A stretch of DNA of 64,000 nt, taken from Methylobacterium sp. E-065 (GTDB lineage Bacteria > Pseudomonadota > Alphaproteobacteria > Rhizobiales > Beijerinckiaceae). Shown one piece after another: positions 60,412-64,000 of the stretch (its first letter is position 1; each line of letters starts with the position of its first letter). The stretch spans positions 1 through 64,000 of the forward strand of contig NZ_JAKSYD010000026.1 in assembly GCF_022829605.1 (NCBI RefSeq). Reading direction: 5' to 3'. The position numbers and the translations under genes were made by a program. The notes under the pieces were generated by a model. The model was not told the DNA's origin. It did no database searches and worked only from the letters and a program-made list of their open reading frames with translations.

Positions 60412-62196
60412 GTGGCCATGACCAGCGCCACGCGCTTCGTCGCCAGCCGGACGCTGGCCGGATTGGATACCGTCCGCGCCGATGACCGGCCGGTCATCGA
60501 GGCGTATGACCGGCTGCGGCGTGTCCTGCACGAGCACGGCGGTGACGCCGTTGCCGGACTCTTCGCCGAGCCGGTCATCTCGCGCAGCAACGGGACGGCC
60601 CTGGCGCGCGTCGACTGGTACACGAATCTCGACGGCCGGATCCGGCCGCTGGCCGACCTCGAACCGGACAGCGCGGCCCAGCTCAGGCACCGTCTCGGCG
60701 CCGCACTGGCGGCGCTGGAGCCGGTGCTGCGGGACCGCGAGGCGGGCGCGTTCGCGGCGGCGTGCCTCAATCTCGTGGGACCTTCCGCCGTGCTGGCGGT
60801 TGGTGACGCCCCGCTCCTCGTCGACTGGGGACTGCTCCCTCAGGGATTGGCCGCGAACGAGCGCGGACGCGTGCGCCATTACGCATCGACGCTCGGCGCG
60901 ATCGCCCCAAGTCACTTCCCCTATCCGCCTGTCGGCCGTGAGGACTGGGCCGCCCGCTTCGAGCCGGCCGCTGCGGCCAGCCCGGAGGCGTCGCCCGGAC
61001 CGCGGCTCGGTGCCCCCGAACGGCGGATTGGGCGCGGCACCATTGCGCCGGTCGCCGCCGCCGGGATCGCGGCGGCCCTGGTCGCGCTCTCCTACGTGCC
61101 GGGCGTGCTGGTCTTCCCGCCCCTGCCCCAGGCCGTCTCGGCCGAGTCCAGGGCTCTCCAGACGGCTTGGCTCGACGGTCTTCGCCGCCGGCGCGACGTC
61201 CTCGCCGCAGCGGAGAGCTTCGCCTGCCCCCGTCTCCGGACGGAACTTCCCGGACTCGTTCCGCAGAGCCCGGCGGGCGTGCGCCTGCCAGCGGATCCCG
61301 CCGCGCCGCCCGCGGCGCGCGCCGCCGTCGCGCCATCCGGACCGGCGGCGGATTCCGATCGACCCAGCGCGCCGGCCACGGACGGGCTCGTCGACCGCTT
61401 GGAGCGCAGCACGGTCCTGGTCCTGGCCGGCGACGCCACCGGTTCGGGATTTTTCGTCACGGACGATCTCGTCGTCACCAATCGCCACGTCGTGGAGGGG
61501 GCCTCGACGCTGATGATCGCCGGGCGGCACGCCGGCGTCGTTCCGGCGACCCTGGTGCAGGTCGGCGCACCTGGCGCTCTGACCGATTTCGCCCTGCTGC
61601 GGGTCCCGCCACGCTCGGGAGGGCGGCCCCTCGCGCTCGCGAAGCCGGGCCGCCCGCTGACGCCGGTGGTCGCGGCCGGGTTCCCCGGCCTCTATCTCGG
61701 TACCGACCCGACCTTCGCGCGCCTCCGGGACGGCGACGCCGCGGCGAGCCGTGACTTGGTCCCGGTGGTCCAGACCGGCGTGGTCAACCACCTGCAGCGC
61801 TACGACGAGGCCGCCGTGACGCTGGTGCTGCACGGGGCCGAGATCGCGCCGGGCAACAGCGGCGGCCCGCTCGTCGACTATTGCAGCCGCGTCGTCGGCG
61901 TGAACGCCTTCGGCCGCACGGACGATCGCATGCCGGTCACCGCGCGCTACGCTCTCGGCGCGGACGGTCTCGCGGCGTTCCTGGCAGGCGCCGGCGTGGC
62001 CGCGGCTGTCGACGACCGGCCCTGCGATCTCCAGGCGACGCCCCGCCCCGCGGCGACCGCGGCAGCGGAGCCGGCCGAGGCTGCCGCGACGCCGCCCGCC
62101 CAGGCACCGGCCGCACCGTCCGGCCAAACGGCCCCGCGGCCGGACGCGCGGACCGCCCCACGGCCGGGGCGTGACGCCCGGCCGCCGGCACGCTGA
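60412..62196 (+). CDS. Single-pass membrane protein with N-terminal SrfA-like module and C-terminal trypsin domain
   Basis: 594 residues (GTG start; an ATG two codons later is equally possible). Residues about 25-145 form a module shared with the next protein (GLFAEP, VDWYTNLDGRIRPLADLEPD, APLLVDWG). One transmembrane helix is at about 211-235 (IAPVAAAGIAAALVALSYVP). The C-terminal half is a chymotrypsin-fold protease: His359 in VVTNRHVVEGA, Asp392 in ALTDFALLRV, Ser483 in APGNSGGPLVD. A Pro/Ala-rich tail covers 541-594. The topology predicts a cytoplasmic module and a periplasmic protease. Its association with SrfB suggests an Srf-type membrane complex. Confidence 0.82.
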   Translation: MAMTSATRFVASRTLAGLDTVRADDRPVIEAYDRLRRVLHEHGGDAVAGLFAEPVISRSNGTALARVDWYTNLDGRIRPLADLEPDSAAQLRHRLGAALAALEPVLRDREAGAFAAACLNLVGPSAVLAVGDAPLLVDWGLLPQGLAANERGRVRHYASTLGAIAPSHFPYPPVGREDWAARFEPAAAASPEASPGPRLGAPERRIGRGTIAPVAAAGIAAALVALSYVPGVLVFPPLPQAVSAESRALQTAWLDGLRRRRDVLAAAESFACPRLRTELPGLVPQSPAGVRLPADPAAPPAARAAVAPSGPAADSDRPSAPATDGLVDRLERSTVLVLAGDATGSGFFVTDDLVVTNRHVVEGASTLMIAGRHAGVVPATLVQVGAPGALTDFALLRVPPRSGGRPLALAKPGRPLTPVVAAGFPGLYLGTDPTFARLRDGDAAASRDLVPVVQTGVVNHLQRYDEAAVTLVLHGAEIAPGNSGGPLVDYCSRVVGVNAFGRTDDRMPVTARYALGADGLAAFLAGAGVAAAVDDRPCDLQATPRPAATAAAEPAEAAATPPAQAPAAPSGQTAPRPDARTAPRPGRDARPPAR

Positions 62197-62208
62197 GGGG
62201 TCGTCATC

Positions 62209-63585
62209 ATGTCCGCGACCACGAAGCTCACCGAGACGCCGCGCCTCGGCCTCGACCCGGTCAATCCGAAGCTCGCGCAGCAATACGAGCAGCTCGTCGA
62301 CCTGCTGGCGCGTCGTCTCAGCCCGGCGCACGGGCACCTGTTCGCCGAACCGGCCCCCGTCGCGGTCGCCGGAACCGGTCGTGCCGGCTTCGCGTGGTTC
62401 GCCGCAGTCGACGGCGATGCGCAGCCCGTGACCGCGCTCGATCCCGCCGCCGCCACGACCCTGCGCGAGACCGCGGCCCGTCTGGTCGCTGAGATCACCG
62501 TCTTCGCGGACGGAGTGGAGCGCGAGGGCGAGGCCTCGCGTGACCTCGCCCGTCTGCTGCGCGACGCGCTCGTTGTTCCGGACGCCGACCACCTGTGGTC
62601 GGTCGACGGCCAGCCAGTCTTAGTGGCCTGGGGCTACCGGCGCGCGGGCTCGGACAGCCCGGCCGTCGCGCGCGGCGCCGCGATCACGGCGAGCGCCGCG
62701 GCGGTGGAAGCGCCGGCCGATCCCTGGTCGCCGCCGCCAGCGTCGCCTCCCGACATGGCCGGAGCGGCCGCGCCGCGGCCCGGCGTTCAGATCGTATCCG
62801 TGCGGCGGCCATGGCTTGCGCCGATCCTCTGGCTCGGCTTCGTCCTCCTTTGCGGCGTCCTGGCGGACCGGCTCCTGCGCGCCTGCGCCGTCGGCAGCGG
62901 CGACTGGCCCGCCTTGATACGCGCGGCACTGCCCGATCATTGCCCCGCGCCGTCGGTGGCCCTCGATCCCGACGGCAGCGCGATCCTCGCGACAATTCAG
63001 ACCACGGACGACGCCGTGCGGGCCGCCGAACTGGCCCTCACGCGCCGGGCGCTGACCTGTGACGCGAGCTGTCCGGTGCCGCCGCGGCGGGCCGCGCTTG
63101 AGGCCCCGCAGGTGATCCCGCCCGACCTCGCGCGGCGTCTTACCGGCATCGAGCGCGGGCAGGGTCTCGAACTGACGCTCGCGTGGGAGGGCGCGTCCGA
63201 TCTCGACCTCCAGGTCGTCTGTCCGGACCGCACGCGGATCAGCTTCGAGCATCGGGCCTCCTGCGGCGCCCGCCTCGTGGCCGACCAGAACGAGAAGGGC
63301 GGGAGCAGCGCCAGCCGACCGGTGGAGCACGTGATCTGGGACGACGCCCCCGCCCCCGAGGGTCGCTACGGTATCGAGGTCGGGCTCTTCGCGCGTCACG
63401 GTGAGGCGAGGCCGGAGATCCCATTCCAGGTCATCCTGTCGCGCCACGGGGAGATCGTCGAGCAGCGTGCCGGCCGGATCTCGACGGAGCGGGTCGCGCA
63501 GGCCGTGCTGTCCTTCGACCTGCCGATCGCGGCAACGCCTCCGAGCAGCCCCCAGGCCCCGACCGGGAACGCGGCTGTGCCCTGA
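62209..63585 (+). CDS. Single-pass membrane protein sharing the SrfA-like N-terminal module
   Basis: 458 residues, 12 bases after the previous stop. Residues about 20-145 match the previous protein: HLFAEPAPV, FAWFAAVDGDAQPVTALDPA, LRETAARLV, and SVDGQPVLVAWGYRRAG. A Pro-rich linker leads to one membrane helix (about 201-222; WLAPILWLGFVLLCGVLADR). The external domain (about 230-445) has four cysteines, a LELTLAWEGASDLDLQVVCP segment and SFEHRASCGARLVADQNEKG, which recall a beta-sandwich binding domain with a DLDLQ-type metal site. It resembles SrfA family proteins in layout. It probably pairs with the protease-bearing neighbour. Confidence 0.75.
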   Translation: MSATTKLTETPRLGLDPVNPKLAQQYEQLVDLLARRLSPAHGHLFAEPAPVAVAGTGRAGFAWFAAVDGDAQPVTALDPAAATTLRETAARLVAEITVFADGVEREGEASRDLARLLRDALVVPDADHLWSVDGQPVLVAWGYRRAGSDSPAVARGAAITASAAAVEAPADPWSPPPASPPDMAGAAAPRPGVQIVSVRRPWLAPILWLGFVLLCGVLADRLLRACAVGSGDWPALIRAALPDHCPAPSVALDPDGSAILATIQTTDDAVRAAELALTRRALTCDASCPVPPRRAALEAPQVIPPDLARRLTGIERGQGLELTLAWEGASDLDLQVVCPDRTRISFEHRASCGARLVADQNEKGGSSASRPVEHVIWDDAPAPEGRYGIEVGLFARHGEARPEIPFQVILSRHGEIVEQRAGRISTERVAQAVLSFDLPIAATPPSSPQAPTGNAAVP

Positions 63586-63650
63586 CCGACCCGACGCCCA
63601 GAGCCGTTCCCGACCCGCCGCCACGCGCCTCAAGAGATCCATCTTCCGCG

Positions 63651-64000
63651 ATGTTCGTCGATCCCGTCTCCTTCGGCCCCACGATCCGGCTGGTCCCGCA
63701 CAGCGGCGTTCAGTTCGTGGAATACGCCTTCCACATCGACACGGTCGGGCGCCTGTCCCGCCGCTTCGTCGAGCGCGCGGTCACGGGCACGCCCCAGGGG
63801 GACGGGCGGCGAACCTACCGCCTGCTCCCGACTTGGAACGAGGACGACCCGGGCGCCGACGCGGTCGAGACCGCCCGCGGTGACGACCGGGAATACGCGG
63901 TCGGCGAGCGCGGCGCCCTTGAGGTCTTCCTGGAGAAATGGACCCCGGTGCCGATGCTGCGGGTCAAGGCCGGCGTCGAGGGTGGCGAGGAACTCGACCT
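63651..64000 (+). CDS. SrfB-like (Hsp70/actin-fold) protein, cut by the right edge
   Basis: 116 codons are visible from the ATG at 63651: MFVDPVSFGPTIRLVPHSGV, QFVEYAFHIDTVGRLSRRFV, then RTYRLLPTWNEDDPGAD and EYAVGERGALEVFLEKWTPV. The IRLVPHSGVQF start followed by a short strand is like the opening of the SrfB virulence-factor family, whose members are large (about 1000 residues) with an actin/Hsp70-like ATPase fold. The gene continues beyond the window. It would be the cytosolic partner of the two membrane proteins encoded just upstream. Confidence 0.6.
   Translation, partial: MFVDPVSFGPTIRLVPHSGVQFVEYAFHIDTVGRLSRRFVERAVTGTPQGDGRRTYRLLPTWNEDDPGADAVETARGDDREYAVGERGALEVFLEKWTPVPMLRVKAGVEGGEELD

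Noticed and set aside
59944..62592. A very long open frame (882 codons) on the minus strand
   Set aside because: It is antisense to the Sel1 and membrane-protease genes. Its translation is arginine/glycine/glutamine-rich with no domain, as expected from the reverse frame of GC-rich codons.

Overview
The window looks like a chromosomal segment of a Methylobacterium or Methylorubrum type alphaproteobacterium. The evidence is the high GC content, many short exported or cytoplasmic proteins of kinds that I associate with that genus, several IS5-type transposase genes or remnants, and a bciA-type 8-vinyl reductase of bacteriochlorophyll synthesis. No rRNA, tRNA, CRISPR array or replication origin was recognised. 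The genus assignment is inference.

Region 1 (1-11.5 kb) is a patchwork of very small genes and mobile-element debris. It holds a transglutaminase-like protein, an alpha/beta hydrolase, two paralogous 65-70 residue coiled proteins, a YkgJ-type cysteine-cluster protein and a cold-shock protein. It also holds one apparently intact 858-bp IS5-family element with perfect 16-bp terminal repeats, two decayed IS5-type transposase genes beside it, a small IS701-like relic and a frameshifted small gene.

Region 2 (11.5-31.8 kb) is a dense catabolic block, mostly on the plus strand. Three ABC importers are each followed by enzymes. A NitT/TauT-type importer precedes a cytosine/8-oxoguanine-deaminase-like amidohydrolase and an Asp/Glu/hydantoin racemase, with a maleate-isomerase-like protein convergent to them. 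A polar-amino-acid-type importer precedes an MmgE/PrpD protein and an NtaA-type flavin monooxygenase. A second NitT/TauT importer, under a divergent LysR regulator, precedes a PuuE-like deacetylase/allantoinase and an allophanate hydrolase. Together they suggest uptake and dismantling of small nitrogen compounds (ureides, ring amides, amino acid derivatives) for nitrogen. An SDR gene and a trypsin-like protease gene lie between them on the minus strand.

Region 3 (32-41 kb) is accessory. A tyrosine recombinase has a perfect 11-7-11 inverted repeat just upstream of it. It is followed by small exported proteins, a SOUL-type haem-binding protein behind an epoxide-hydrolase relic, an isolated bciA, a 1.2-kb AT-rich stretch, and a mosaic glycoside hydrolase whose AT-richer catalytic half is joined to a GC-rich carbohydrate-binding half.

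Region 4 (41-57 kb) has a TetR-EmrA-EmrB efflux locus with a likely operator, a CHASE3 hybrid histidine kinase, a two-subunit molybdenum hydroxylase of the isoquinoline-oxidoreductase type, an amino-acid ABC importer with an FAD-dependent amine oxidase and an XRE-cupin regulator, and a glutathione S-transferase.

Region 5 (57.9-64 kb) is the least conventional part. In one direction it encodes a small glycine-zipper protein, an exported trypsin-like protease, a Sel1-repeat protein, a single-pass membrane protein with a C-terminal trypsin domain, a second single-pass membrane protein that shares the same N-terminal module, and the start of a protein resembling SrfB. This looks like a membrane-anchored protease system of the Srf type and is the best candidate here for an under-described system.
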